Shown: positions 8,915-17,830, counted from the first letter of the stretch. The stretch is DNA of 32,523 bases from JBBQSF01 sp038214085 (GCA_038214085.1 JBBQSF010000017.1:1-32523); one strand, 5' to 3'. Notes: generated by a model from the sequence alone, not told the origin. Translations and numbers: made by a program.

Positions 8915-9685
8915 TTAATTTGAAGTTAACGTGTTTTTACACAGATCAATAAAATCTGCAGTAGAAAGCCGTTCAGCACGCAAAGAAAGAATTCCCGAAT
9001 TAACAATTTTGTCATTAAACTGATAGGAAGACAGTGCATTTCGCAATGTCTTTCTGCGTTGATTAAATGCTTTTTTTACCATTGCAAAAAACAGTTTTTC
9101 ATCACAATCAAGGTTGATTACGTTATTTCTGGTAAGGCGGATAACTGCTGATTTTACTTTTGGCGGAGGAGTAAACACCGATTCGTTTACAGTAAAAAGA
9201 TATTCAATGCTGTAAAAAGCATTAAGCAAAACGCTTAAAATTCCGTATGTTTTATTTCCTGGTTGTGCCGAAATCCGTTCAGCAACTTCTTTTTGAAACA
9301 TTCCAATTACTTCATTTATTCTTGTTCTGTTTTCTAAAGCATTGAACAAAATCTGGCTTGAAATATTGTAAGGAAAGTTCCCAATAACGGCATAATTTCC
9401 TTCAAACAAAGAAGCCGAATTGAATTTTAAAAAATCGGCCTGAATAATTTTGGCTTCCATTTTTGGATATTTCTCTTTTAAAAATTCAACCGATTCGCGG
9501 TCTATTTCGATAAGAAAAAGGTTAATTCCTTCAATTTCGAGTAAATATTCTGTTAATATTCCCATTCCTGGACCAACTTCCAGTATATTTTTAGGATTAA
9601 TAAGTGAAGCTACAATTTTTCGGGCAATATTTTTATCGTTGAGAAAATGCTGTCCGAGATGTTTTTTGGGTCTTACAAATGTCAT
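8915..9685 (-). CDS. rsmA: 16S rRNA (adenine1518-N6/adenine1519-N6)-dimethyltransferase
   Basis: A 256-residue SAM-dependent rRNA methyltransferase (KsgA/RsmA), which dimethylates two adjacent adenines near the 3' end of 16S rRNA late in small-subunit assembly. The N-terminus has the RPKKHLGQHFL motif; the SAM loop is EVGPGMGILTEYL (36-48), and the adenine-binding motif is NFPYNI (103-108; NLPY in most other phyla). The conserved PPPKVKSAVIRL and FNQRRKTLRNAL segments are present. It is the last gene of the closely spaced minus-strand run that begins at serS, 5 bp after the TPR gene. Confidence 0.96.
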   Translation of the reverse strand: MTFVRPKKHLGQHFLNDKNIARKIVASLINPKNILEVGPGMGILTEYLLEIEGINLFLIEIDRESVEFLKEKYPKMEAKIIQADFLKFNSASLFEGNYAVIGNFPYNISSQILFNALENRTRINEVIGMFQKEVAERISAQPGNKTYGILSVLLNAFYSIEYLFTVNESVFTPPPKVKSAVIRLTRNNVINLDCDEKLFFAMVKKAFNQRRKTLRNALSSYQFNDKIVNSGILSLRAERLSTADFIDLCKNTLTSN

Positions 9686-9690
9686 TTGTT

Positions 9691-11526
9691 TTAGTTCAGA
9701 TTATCGCCTCTGAGAGCTCTGTATTTTTTACGTGATTCTACAACATAAATACTTCCCGGATAATCGGTAATAAATTTCTCATACAATTCCATTGCCTTTG
9801 TTGTGTTTTTAAAGTTCACTTCATAAATTCCTGCAAGATTAAAAAGGGCATCATCGCCAAGAATATCATAAGGGTACTCGTCAACTATTTTTTGCAGATA
9901 AAAGGCTGCTGAATCAATAGATTTCTTTTTCAGGTAAATTTCATATTTCTTATAATACACTTCATCGGTAATAGCATGAGCAGGAAATTCTTTAAGCAAA
10001 CTGTCAAGTGATTTAATTGCAAGGTCGTTCTTATTTTGAAAAAACAAAAAATCGGCTCTGCTATAAATTTTAAGTGCCGAGGTAGTGCTATCGGGATCTG
10101 TATTGTCACTTATCAGCAATGACAATTCAAGCGCATCGTTGGCTATAAGTTTTGATGTGGCTGCTTTTAAAATATCGAGCTGGGTTTTTGCCCACTCAAA
10201 ATCACCAATATAATAAGACAACTTAGCATTTTTTAATTTCGCATTGTGCCCAAGCGGTTCGCTTTTAAAACTTTTTTCTACCTGAGAATACAAAAGCGTT
10301 GCTTCCCATATCTCTCCTGAAAGAAGATAGATATCGGCAAGTTCAGTTTTGCATTCCGCGATACTTTTTGAAGTTGTATTTGGAAGTCGAATTGCCTGAA
10401 CAAGCAAGGAGTCCGCTTCAGGAATTTTGTCAAGGTAAAAAGCATAAAGATGTGCAAGATTTTTAATCAATGGAACTGATGCTGAAGATTTTCCCAATTC
10501 TTCAAGGGCAAGAAGATAATCCTTTTCCAGATTTAGTATTTCTGCATTGGTAAAAGTTGCACTTTCTGTAATTTTTAAATAACGGGCATCCAGAATTTCC
10601 ATGCGGCTGTTCAGATAATAATAATTATCCTGTCCCTTATCAATAATGTATTGGTATGCTTTTATTGCCACATCATAATTTGTATTAGATACAGCCAAAC
10701 GGGCAATATCAAAAACCCTTTTTCCGTCTTCTTTTAGCCTTTTGTCCAGTGATTTAGCCTGAATCAGAGCGGTTTCAAAATCTTTCAACTGTGTTGAATA
10801 CCATAACAGCATCTCGGAATATAAAGTGATATCAGGATTGAGTTGAATACGTTTTAGCAATACATTTTTTAATGCAAGACTTTTTTTCCCATCAGTTTCG
10901 TCAGCTAAAATGCTTTGTAATAGATTTTGAACAGTAGTAAGATTTGATAATGGGCTAAATTCAATAAAATCAATGTATTCGGCCATCATACTTTCGTAAT
11001 TTAGCGCATCTTCATAAATCTCGGCAAGTTCCAGCCCGAAGGAATAAATGCCTTTCATTAATTTTCTGCCCGACAGATAGGTTTGAATAGCATAATCGGA
11101 AAAACCCCTGTTAAGAAATGCATTTGCAAGATCAATAATATATTGCTGATTTGCAGGAATTGCTTTTATCAGATTTTCAAATTGCGTTTTTGATTTGGCT
11201 TTGTCGCTTTGAAGGTCATACAAATAGCCAAGATCAACCCCATATTGAGGAGTAAGGGAATTGGCCTTTATCTGCTTTTTGATTAGCTTTTCTGCTTTTG
11301 AGTATTCCTTTTGCTCTGTGAGGCAGGAAAGATAAGAGTTATAATAAAAGTATGATTGCTTTCGGGAAAACAGTTTTTCGTAATATACTTCAGCCTTATC
11401 GTATTCTTTGTTCTGGAAATACTGTGCAGCAAGCGCTTCATCGGTTTCAGGTTGAGCAAAAGTTGGCAAAGCACCAAAAAAGTACAAAACCAGCAACCAG
11501 AAAATTACGAAGCTATTTTTTTGCAT
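9691..11526 (-). CDS. Exported TPR-repeat protein
   Basis: 611 residues. Residues 1-24 are a signal peptide ending in FAQ, followed by TPR-like helical repeats over almost the full length; clear examples are AAQYFQNKEYDKAEVYYEK near the N-terminus and LFNLAGIYEVNFKNTTKAMELY near the C-terminus. No catalytic motif is seen. The C-terminal repeats resemble outer-membrane TPR proteins of the YbgF/BamD type, but this is a general resemblance. It is predicted to be a periplasmic scaffold. It lies 9 bp downstream of the small lipoprotein gene and 5 bp upstream of rsmA. Confidence 0.8.
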   Translation of the reverse strand: MQKNSFVIFWLLVLYFFGALPTFAQPETDEALAAQYFQNKEYDKAEVYYEKLFSRKQSYFYYNSYLSCLTEQKEYSKAEKLIKKQIKANSLTPQYGVDLGYLYDLQSDKAKSKTQFENLIKAIPANQQYIIDLANAFLNRGFSDYAIQTYLSGRKLMKGIYSFGLELAEIYEDALNYESMMAEYIDFIEFSPLSNLTTVQNLLQSILADETDGKKSLALKNVLLKRIQLNPDITLYSEMLLWYSTQLKDFETALIQAKSLDKRLKEDGKRVFDIARLAVSNTNYDVAIKAYQYIIDKGQDNYYYLNSRMEILDARYLKITESATFTNAEILNLEKDYLLALEELGKSSASVPLIKNLAHLYAFYLDKIPEADSLLVQAIRLPNTTSKSIAECKTELADIYLLSGEIWEATLLYSQVEKSFKSEPLGHNAKLKNAKLSYYIGDFEWAKTQLDILKAATSKLIANDALELSLLISDNTDPDSTTSALKIYSRADFLFFQNKNDLAIKSLDSLLKEFPAHAITDEVYYKKYEIYLKKKSIDSAAFYLQKIVDEYPYDILGDDALFNLAGIYEVNFKNTTKAMELYEKFITDYPGSIYVVESRKKYRALRGDNLN

Positions 11527-11535
11527 TGTAATGTA

Positions 11536-12126
11536 TTAATCTGCTTCTTCCTCCGCAGCAGCATTTGGATTCTTTTTCCCAGTTTTTTCGAGTTTTTTAA
11601 TAATTTTAATTACCTTTGGGTTTAGAGAATCAAATAAGTGAAGGGTCTCCTTTGTATGAGGAATTACAATATTTACTTGCTGCCTTAAGCTATTAACGGC
11701 GTCTACCTCCGCTTTAGTATATTCTTTGATTTTTTCTTCAGGTATATTATTCGCCTTAATATCTGATTTTAAGCTATCGAGTTGTTTGCGTGAAAAAATT
11801 AGATCTTCGGAGAATGCAGAGATATTTTTATTGAATTCTTTTATTGGCTTTCTGATTACACCGTAAACAGTTATTGTTGACCATGTTGAGTCGTCTTTTT
11901 TGTCGTCAAAATATTGTTTTATTTTTTTGATATTTCCCTGATATTCTAAAAATACCTTATTTACTTTAGCTGTATCAACCGAAGTAATCGTTTTTTCCAC
12001 AGAATCAAGCACCAGGTATAAGCTGTCGATGGTGCTTAATTGTGCGTGATTTTTAGCATTTTTACATGAGCTAATTCCTGCAATAACTGCAATAATACTT
12101 ACGAATATTGTGAATTTTATTTTCAT
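11536..12126 (-). CDS. Small lipoprotein with coiled-coil character, function unknown
   Basis: 196 residues. The signal peptide ends in a lipobox (GISSC, Cys21), so the protein should be lipid-anchored. The mature part is highly charged and helical, with heptad-like patterns (for example about 105-180), and ends in an acidic tail (AAAEEEAD). No enzymatic motif is seen. It starts 2 bp after the serS stop and ends 9 bp before the TPR gene. Together with that exported partner it may form a small envelope module riding on the serS transcript. I do not recognise a named family. Confidence 0.75.
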   Translation of the reverse strand: MKIKFTIFVSIIAVIAGISSCKNAKNHAQLSTIDSLYLVLDSVEKTITSVDTAKVNKVFLEYQGNIKKIKQYFDDKKDDSTWSTITVYGVIRKPIKEFNKNISAFSEDLIFSRKQLDSLKSDIKANNIPEEKIKEYTKAEVDAVNSLRQQVNIVIPHTKETLHLFDSLNPKVIKIIKKLEKTGKKNPNAAAEEEAD

Positions 12127-12128
12127 AG

Positions 12129-13400
12129 TTATTTTATTGTTTTAAATCCGGTATAATTAACGAGAGCTTCAGGAATATTAATGCCTTCAGCAGTTTGATT
12201 GTTTTCTAACAAAGAGGCAACAATACGTGGGAGGGCGAGGGCACTTCCGTTGAGCGTATGTGCAAGTTGAGGTTTGCCTTCATTTTCCTTAAAGCGGAGT
12301 TTCAATCGGTTTGCCTGAAAAGTTTCGAAATTTGAAACAGAACTTACCTCCAACCATTTTTCCTGAGCTGCTGAAAACACTTCAAAATCGTAAGTCCAGG
12401 CAGAAGCAAAACTCATATCGCCACCACATAATTTAACAATACGAAAAGGAAGCCCCAGCTTACGTAGTAATCCGGCCACATAATCCTTCATTTCTTCCAG
12501 TGTCTGGTATGATTTGTCAGGGTGCTGAATCTGTACAATTTCAACTTTATCAAATTGATGCAATCTGTTTAATCCTCTAACATCTTTGCCATAGGATCCG
12601 GCTTCCCGGCGGAAACAGGAAGAGTAAGCCGTATTTTTAAGAGGGAATTGCTCAGCTTTTAAGATCATGTCTCTATAAATATTGGTAACAGGCACTTCTG
12701 CGGTTGGGATCAAATAAAGATTATCAATTCCAACATAATACATTTGCCCTTCTTTATCAGGTAGTTGTCCTGTGCCATATCCGGAATCTTCATTAACCAA
12801 AAGCGGAGGTTGAATTTCGGTATAACCGGCTTCTATTGCGTTATCTAAAAAAAAGTTAATGAGCGCGCGCTGAAGCCTGGCACCTTTTCCTTTATAAACC
12901 GGGAATCCTGCGCCGGTAATTTTATTGCCGAGTTCAAAATCAATAATGTCGTATTTTGAAGTCAGCTCCCAGTGAGGTACTGAACCTTCTGGCAATTTTG
13001 GGATTTCGCCTTCCTGGTGAACAATAAGATTATCCTCTGCTGTTTTACCTTTTGGAATGCTAGGGTGAGGAAGGTTCGGCAGCACCAGAAGCTGAGTTGT
13101 CAATTCTTTTTCGGTGATATCAAGTGAATCGGAAAGCTCTTTTGAAATAACTTTAAGTTCAGCACTTCTGTTTTTTAATTCGTTTGCTTCACCAGCTTTT
13201 CCTGATTTGAAAAGCATTCCAACTTCTTTGGCAATGGAATTTGCTTCAGATAAGGTATCGTCGAGTTTTTTTTGAATTTCCTTTCGGGAATTGTCTAACT
13301 CAATAATTTTAGCAACATTTTCCTTTGCATTAAAATTTTTAATGGTCAAACGGTTGATAATTTCTTCGGGATTTTCCCGTATAAATGCAATCTGTAACAT
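12129..13400 (-). CDS. serS: Seryl-tRNA synthetase
   Basis: A 423-residue class II aminoacyl-tRNA synthetase that charges tRNA-Ser (and tRNA-Sec where present). The N-terminal antiparallel coiled-coil arm (about 28-105) binds the long variable arm of the tRNA. Motif 2 is visible as CFRREAGSYGKDVRGL, and motif 3 as NGSALALPRIVASLLEN. The TAEVPVTN segment of the serine-binding site is also present. The length is normal. It appears to head a transcript with the lipoprotein, TPR protein and rsmA. Confidence 0.97.
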   Translation of the reverse strand: MLQIAFIRENPEEIINRLTIKNFNAKENVAKIIELDNSRKEIQKKLDDTLSEANSIAKEVGMLFKSGKAGEANELKNRSAELKVISKELSDSLDITEKELTTQLLVLPNLPHPSIPKGKTAEDNLIVHQEGEIPKLPEGSVPHWELTSKYDIIDFELGNKITGAGFPVYKGKGARLQRALINFFLDNAIEAGYTEIQPPLLVNEDSGYGTGQLPDKEGQMYYVGIDNLYLIPTAEVPVTNIYRDMILKAEQFPLKNTAYSSCFRREAGSYGKDVRGLNRLHQFDKVEIVQIQHPDKSYQTLEEMKDYVAGLLRKLGLPFRIVKLCGGDMSFASAWTYDFEVFSAAQEKWLEVSSVSNFETFQANRLKLRFKENEGKPQLAHTLNGSALALPRIVASLLENNQTAEGINIPEALVNYTGFKTIK

Positions 13401-13417
13401 ATTATAAGATTAGACAA

Positions 13418-13425
13418 CAAAAGTA
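13418..13425 (-). promoter_or_regulatory. Candidate -7 box for serS
   Basis: TACTTTTG on the minus strand, 17 bp upstream of the serS ATG. It lies just beyond the rpmA terminator, consistent with a separate serS promoter. No matching -33 TTG is visible. Confidence 0.4.
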
Positions 13426-13435
13426 GATAAAATAA

Positions 13436-13469
13436 AAAAATCTCCCTGCATTTTTACAAGGAGATTTTT
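13436..13469 (-). terminator. Terminator after rplU-rpmA
   Basis: 10-bp stem AAAAATCTCC (13436-13445) with GGAGATTTTT (13460-13469) and a 14-nt loop. On the minus strand it is followed by further T residues. It lies 22 bp past the rpmA stop. Confidence 0.75.
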
Positions 13470-13490
13470 ATAAATAAGTTAAACAGCAAA

Positions 13491-13754
13491 CTACTCGTTA
13501 ACAAGCGGTTCAACTGAAACGTAAGAGCGATTGTCTTTTTTCTTTTTAAATTGAACAATTCCGTCAACCAATGCAAAAAGCGTATGGTCTTTTCCCATAT
13601 CAACATTTTCGCCCGGGTGATGAACCGTTCCGCGCTGACGTATAATAATATTTCCTGCAATGGCAAGCTGACCGCCATATATTTTAACGCCTAAGCGTTT
13701 GCTCTGTGATTCGCGTCCGTTATGCGAACTACCGGCTCCTTTTTTATGTGCCAT
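13491..13754 (-). CDS. rpmA: 50S ribosomal protein L27
   Basis: An 87-residue large-subunit ribosomal protein whose N-terminus reaches the peptidyl transferase centre. It begins MAHKKGAGSSHNGRES and contains RLGVKIYGGQ, the IIRQRGT motif and GKDHTLFALVDG, all hallmark L27 segments. The N-terminus starts directly at the mature AHKKG form, with no Firmicutes-type cleavable extension. It lies 18 bp after rplU, the usual gene pair. Confidence 0.97.
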   Translation of the reverse strand: MAHKKGAGSSHNGRESQSKRLGVKIYGGQLAIAGNIIIRQRGTVHHPGENVDMGKDHTLFALVDGIVQFKKKKDNRSYVSVEPLVNE

Positions 13755-13772
13755 AATTCGAAAATTTTAAGG

Positions 13773-14153
13773 TTATTCTTCAGTTTTAATTGGTTCTGCA
13801 GGCGTTTCTGCTTCTGCTTTTGCTTTTTTTGTTTTTGCAGCTTTTTCGGCTATTCCAGTAATCTGGATTTTGCTGAGTAACTGACGGTGACCAGTTGCTT
13901 TCTGGTATGATTTTCTTCTTTTCTTTTTGAATATAGTAACTTTATCGCCTTTAAGATGTGATAAAATTGTTGCTGAAACCATTGCACCTTCTACAAAAGG
14001 GGTTCCTATTGCAATTTTACCGTCGTTATCGACAAGCATTACTTTTTCAAACTCAAGCGTTGCGCCTGTTTCGCCTTCGAGCCTGTGACAAATTACTTCG
14101 CTGTTTTTTTCAACTTTGAATTGGTGTCCGGCTATATCAACTATTGCGTACAT
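13773..14153 (-). CDS. rplU: 50S ribosomal protein L21
   Basis: 126 residues. YAIVDIAGHQFKVE at the N-terminus and the KKRRKSYQKATGHRQ segment identify L21, which binds 23S rRNA. A C-terminal tail rich in Lys/Ala/Glu (about 108-126, KAKAEAETPAEPIKTEE) extends past the core of roughly 103 residues; such tails are common in Bacteroidota L21. First gene of the rplU-rpmA pair, under the best promoter match in the window. Confidence 0.96.
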   Translation of the reverse strand: MYAIVDIAGHQFKVEKNSEVICHRLEGETGATLEFEKVMLVDNDGKIAIGTPFVEGAMVSATILSHLKGDKVTIFKKKRRKSYQKATGHRQLLSKIQITGIAEKAAKTKKAKAEAETPAEPIKTEE

Positions 14154-14205
14154 TGTTTATTAATTGAATTTGTTGTATTTACATCAACCCATTAATTCGG
14201 GGGTG

Positions 14206-14235
14206 CAAAGTTATAAATATTTTTGAACATCCAAA
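14206..14235 (-). promoter_or_regulatory. Promoter of rplU-rpmA
   Basis: On the minus strand TTTG (14232-14235), an 18-bp spacer, then TAACTTTG (14206-14213), matching both halves of the Bacteroidota promoter consensus. It starts transcription roughly 50 bp before the rplU ATG. Confidence 0.7.
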
Positions 14236-14271
14236 GCTTTTTGGAATTTTATTCAAAAATTTTCCAGAAAG

Positions 14272-15162
14272 TCATACCGACGACTTACGGTTTACAAGGA
14301 AAACTCCTGCAAAAATAAGTAAAATCCAGACAATATATGTAATTTTAAAAGGCTCTCCGTCTAAAAATCCCCATATCACAGCAACAATTGGAATTAAATA
14401 AGTAACAGATGCAGCGAAAAGTATTGATGAAACTTTAATTAGATAATTGTAAATCATCAGCGCAAGAGCAGTTCCCACAACGGCAAGAATAGCGATGTAT
14501 CCAAGGTTTATAAGGGCAACTGGTCCAGAAGCAACGCGGCTTGTAAAATCTGTTGCCAAAAGCATTGCTATGGCAGGAATACCAATTGTCATAAAAGCAA
14601 AAGCAGCAATTGTAATAGAGTCAACCTCTGTTAAATATTTTTTTACAATATTAATGTTTATTGCATAAAAAACTGTGGCAACAATAATATACATTCCATA
14701 TCCAAAGTTCAGAGAGAATTCATTTTCGTTTCCCGCCCATAATAATCCAACAGCTCCAGCAAGTCCGATAACGACTCCAGCAACATTATACCATTTTGTT
14801 TTAAAACTAAAGAATGAAACTCCAACAATTAAAGTAAATAAAGGCGAGGTTGAATTCAATATTCCTGCAATCTGACTGTCCAAAACGGTTTGGGCTTCTG
14901 CAAAAAGAAGCGCAGGAAATCCACTGCCAATAAATCCTACTAAAACAAAGTAAATAAAGTGTTTTCTTTTTACTTTTTTTAATCGGGAAAGGGCAAAGGG
15001 GAGCAGAAACAAAAAGGACAAAACAATGCGCAAAGTGCCAAGTTGAATTGCGGTATATGACTCAAGTCCACGTTTCATTAAAATAAAGGATGAACCCCAT
15101 GTTAACACAAGCAAGGCCATGATTACCCATTTTAACGAAGTTTTATTTCTTAGATTATTCAT
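14272..15162 (-). CDS. EamA/DMT-family permease
   Basis: A 296-residue inner-membrane protein with about ten hydrophobic segments in two EamA halves (about 13-140 and 152-292). The first half has the characteristic LVLTWGSSFILMKRGL start; the second half has the matching AFYAININIVKKYL. DMT exporters move metabolites such as amino acids or purine derivatives; the substrate is unknown. It is transcribed away from the DUF134 gene on its 5' side, with 93 bp between the chosen starts. Confidence 0.9.
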   Translation of the reverse strand: MNNLRNKTSLKWVIMALLVLTWGSSFILMKRGLESYTAIQLGTLRIVLSFLFLLPFALSRLKKVKRKHFIYFVLVGFIGSGFPALLFAEAQTVLDSQIAGILNSTSPLFTLIVGVSFFSFKTKWYNVAGVVIGLAGAVGLLWAGNENEFSLNFGYGMYIIVATVFYAININIVKKYLTEVDSITIAAFAFMTIGIPAIAMLLATDFTSRVASGPVALINLGYIAILAVVGTALALMIYNYLIKVSSILFAASVTYLIPIVAVIWGFLDGEPFKITYIVWILLIFAGVFLVNRKSSV

Positions 15163-15243
15163 CCCACAATTTTCAATTGCAAATGTAGATTTATTTTGTA
15201 TTGAGGAAAATCAAATTATTATGAGTATATGCCAATAATTTTA

Positions 15244-15251
15244 TATTTTTG
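15244..15251 (+). promoter_or_regulatory. Candidate -7 box for the DUF134-TonB receptor pair
   Basis: TATTTTTG matches TAnnTTTG and ends 4 bp before the ATG at 15256. This implies a near-leaderless message if that start is right. No TTG is present 18 bp upstream. Confidence 0.35.
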
Positions 15252-15255
15252 TTTC

Positions 15256-15651
15256 ATGTCTCGAAATATAAAACAACGTACAATTTCATGTATTCCAGAA
15301 TTTTCTATTTTTAAACCAAAGGGTATTCTGAACAAAAATACTGAAGTGATCCATTTGAGTCTGGATGAACTGGAGGCAATCCGATTGATTGATTACCAAT
15401 GCTTATACCACAATGATGCAGCAAATAAAATGAATGTTTCCCGTGCCACTATCGGTCGTATCGTAAATGACGCACGAAAAAAGATTTCGGATGCACTGTT
15501 AAATGGTAAAATATTAAAAATTGGCGGCGGAGAGGTTCATTTAAATAGAATGAATGATGGCAACTGTGTTTTCTGTACCATAAATAATGATAAAATTGAA
15601 AGAAATGATCTTTCTGAAAAATGCAAAATTTGTTCAACATTAAAACAATAA
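15256..15651 (+). CDS. DUF134-family DNA-binding protein with an extra CxxC...CxxC tail
   Basis: 131 residues from the ATG at 15256; an upstream in-frame ATG at 15229 would add nine hydrophobic residues not expected in this family. The start MSRNIKQRTI, then the IPEF..FKPKG segment, LSLDELEAIRLIDY, and the helix-turn-helix around NKMNVSRATIGRIVNDARKK (about 58-76) identify DUF134, a small predicted DNA-binding family often found near metal-cofactor genes. The tail carries C104-x2-C107 and C123-x2-C126, a possible zinc or redox/metal-sensing site. The stop lies 4 bp before the copper-type TonB receptor, so it is probably co-transcribed and a plausible regulator of it; the target is inferred. 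Confidence 0.85.
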   Translation: MSRNIKQRTISCIPEFSIFKPKGILNKNTEVIHLSLDELEAIRLIDYQCLYHNDAANKMNVSRATIGRIVNDARKKISDALLNGKILKIGGGEVHLNRMNDGNCVFCTINNDKIERNDLSEKCKICSTLKQ

Positions 15652-15655
15652 CTCT

Positions 15656-17767
15656 ATGAAAAAATTTATTTACTCATTCAGCTTTATTTTTTTAATAGTC
15701 AGTAATGTGCTTTATGCTCAGGAAAAGCCTGACACGATTTTGCTTAAGCAATTGATAATTGAAGATATAAAAACAACTCCATTTGTTAAAGTGTCTTTAC
15801 AAAAGACAGAAATCGAAAATTCTCCAATCATAGATATTGGTGATTTTTTGCGTTCAATTCCCAATGTTTCCGGAATAAAAAAAGGAGGAATTGCAATTGA
15901 CCCGGTTATTCGCGGTTTCAAGTTTTCGCAGGTAGGAGTTCAAATGGACAATGGCATCCGCATCGAGGGAGGTTGCCCAAACCGCATGGATCCTGTGGCA
16001 TCGCATATTGAAATTGAAGATATTGAAGGCATTACTCTTATTAAAGGTCCTTACATGCTGCGTTTCGGCCCTGCTTTTGGCGGAAAAGTGAATCTGCTTA
16101 CTTTTACACCGAAGCCTTCTGAAAAATTTGAAATACATGGAGTTTTAAATACCGGATTTGAATCAAACTGGAACGGCCATAAAGAGCACCTTACATTATA
16201 TGGCGGCGGTAAAAAATTATATTTCGCACTTATGGGCGGTTACAAAAACTATGGTAATTATGAGGATGGCAATGGAAATATGATCAGCTCATCATTTACC
16301 AAATATAATTATGCCGCAAAAGTTGGATTTGCTATCAATGAAAAACAATCTTTAATGGCAACTTTTTATGCCGATCAGGGAAGAAATGTAAAATATCCGG
16401 CTTTGCCTATGGATGAATTTTCTGACGACACCAGAATTATTTCGCTTGATTATAATTACAACGATATTTCTCCTGTAATAAGTAAGTTGATAATCAAAGT
16501 ATATCAGTCGGATGTTGATCATCACATGGACAATTCTACCCGACCGAATTTTGCAACAATGCAGGCTTATGCTCAGGCTGACGCCATGAATACTGGCGGG
16601 CGAGCTGAATTTACACTCGATCTCAAAAACAACGGGCTTTTATATGCAGGAACCGACTTTGAAAACATCTATAAAAACGGTGAACGCATTATGACCATGA
16701 AAATGATAATGAATGGCGTTCCAATGACCAGCACAAAAAAAACCAATCTTTGGAAAGATGCTGTAATCAATAACGGAGGGCTGTTTGCCGAATGGCATAA
16801 AAAATTTAAATCGTTTGAATTGGTATCTGCCCTGCGTGGTGATTTCAATATGGCTGATTCTGAGGATACTCTTGTTATTTCCAAGTTTGGTGTTGATTAT
16901 TTTAAGGAAACTTCATCGCAATACATTAATATTAGCGGAAGTTTAGCCATTTCCAGAGAATTGAAAAAGGGACTTTCAATAGCTTTTGCAATAGGGAGAG
17001 GTGTAAGAAGCCCGAATATGAATGAACGATACATTAAATTTCTGACTGTTGGTTACGAAAAATATGATTTTTTGGGAAATCCTCTTTTAAAACCAGAAGT
17101 GAATTATCAGGCAGATTTAACATTAAATTATAATTCAAAAAAATTGGGTAACGCATACATTAATTTTTTTGCTTCGTATATTGATCAGTTTATTACCGGT
17201 AAACTTATTCCTGCTGTTGTGGCTATGCCAAAAACACAAGGAGCAATTGGTGTAAAACAATATGTTAATACTGATTATGCCATTTTCAGAGGATTTGAAA
17301 TGGGATATAATTCCGGCACACAGCATAAATTAGGATTTGATGCAATTGCAGCTATTACGAAGGCAACAGCAGCTCAAACCAATAAATATATTGTAACCAA
17401 CAATCAGGTAACTGGAGAAACTTTACTCGAAAACGATCCCCTTCCTGAAATCCCTCCTTTTGAATCAACTTTAAGCCTTTATTATCAATTGCTCGATGGA
17501 AAACTTATACCAAAAATTTCCAGTCGTTTGGTTGCTGACCAGCGTTTTACTTCGGAAGCATATTACGAAAATTATACTCCAGGATTTGCTTTGTTGAATT
17601 TTTCGATCACTTATAAACCTACAAAAATGGTAACTTTTTCAGGAGGCGTGAATAATATTTTTGATCGTGCATATTACGAGCACCTGAACAGAAATATTAC
17701 CGGAAGTACCAATGAACTTTATGAACCGGGGCGCGTTTTATATGTAAACCTTGTAGTGAAGATATAA
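15656..17767 (+). CDS. TonB-dependent outer-membrane receptor, OprC/NosA-like (probable copper uptake)
   Basis: 703 residues: signal peptide 1-21 (LYAQ), a plug domain (about 40-155), and a 22-stranded barrel ending in an aromatic/hydrophobic strand (VLYVNLVVKI). No N-terminal CarboxypepD-like domain is present. The plug contains GGCPNRMDP with Cys107 and Met111 (a CxxxM motif), and the barrel contains VDHHMDN with His289/Met291 (an HxM motif). In the structurally characterised copper receptor OprC the metal is bound by exactly such a CxxxM and HxM set. Methionine-rich segments (MKMIMNGVPM, about 340-350) could supply further soft ligands. This supports copper as substrate; transport itself is inferred. 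A strong terminator follows. Confidence 0.88.
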   Translation: MKKFIYSFSFIFLIVSNVLYAQEKPDTILLKQLIIEDIKTTPFVKVSLQKTEIENSPIIDIGDFLRSIPNVSGIKKGGIAIDPVIRGFKFSQVGVQMDNGIRIEGGCPNRMDPVASHIEIEDIEGITLIKGPYMLRFGPAFGGKVNLLTFTPKPSEKFEIHGVLNTGFESNWNGHKEHLTLYGGGKKLYFALMGGYKNYGNYEDGNGNMISSSFTKYNYAAKVGFAINEKQSLMATFYADQGRNVKYPALPMDEFSDDTRIISLDYNYNDISPVISKLIIKVYQSDVDHHMDNSTRPNFATMQAYAQADAMNTGGRAEFTLDLKNNGLLYAGTDFENIYKNGERIMTMKMIMNGVPMTSTKKTNLWKDAVINNGGLFAEWHKKFKSFELVSALRGDFNMADSEDTLVISKFGVDYFKETSSQYINISGSLAISRELKKGLSIAFAIGRGVRSPNMNERYIKFLTVGYEKYDFLGNPLLKPEVNYQADLTLNYNSKKLGNAYINFFASYIDQFITGKLIPAVVAMPKTQGAIGVKQYVNTDYAIFRGFEMGYNSGTQHKLGFDAIAAITKATAAQTNKYIVTNNQVTGETLLENDPLPEIPPFESTLSLYYQLLDGKLIPKISSRLVADQRFTSEAYYENYTPGFALLNFSITYKPTKMVTFSGGVNNIFDRAYYEHLNRNITGSTNELYEPGRVLYVNLVVKI

Positions 17768-17787
17768 ATAAACAATTTTGGTGAAAT

Positions 17788-17828
17788 AAAAAAATGTTAT
17801 TTGGAACACTTCCAAATAACATTTTTTT
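17788..17828 (+). terminator. Strong terminator after the copper-type receptor
   Basis: Perfect 19-bp stem (17788-17806 with 17810-17828) around the loop CAC, starting with seven A and ending in a T run. It is symmetric, so it could work in both directions. Confidence 0.85.
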
Positions 17829-17830
17829 TG

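Noticed and set aside
12145..12156. GGTATAA sequence resembling the end of the palindromic elements
   Set aside because: It lies within the serS coding sequence and has no pairing partner nearby.
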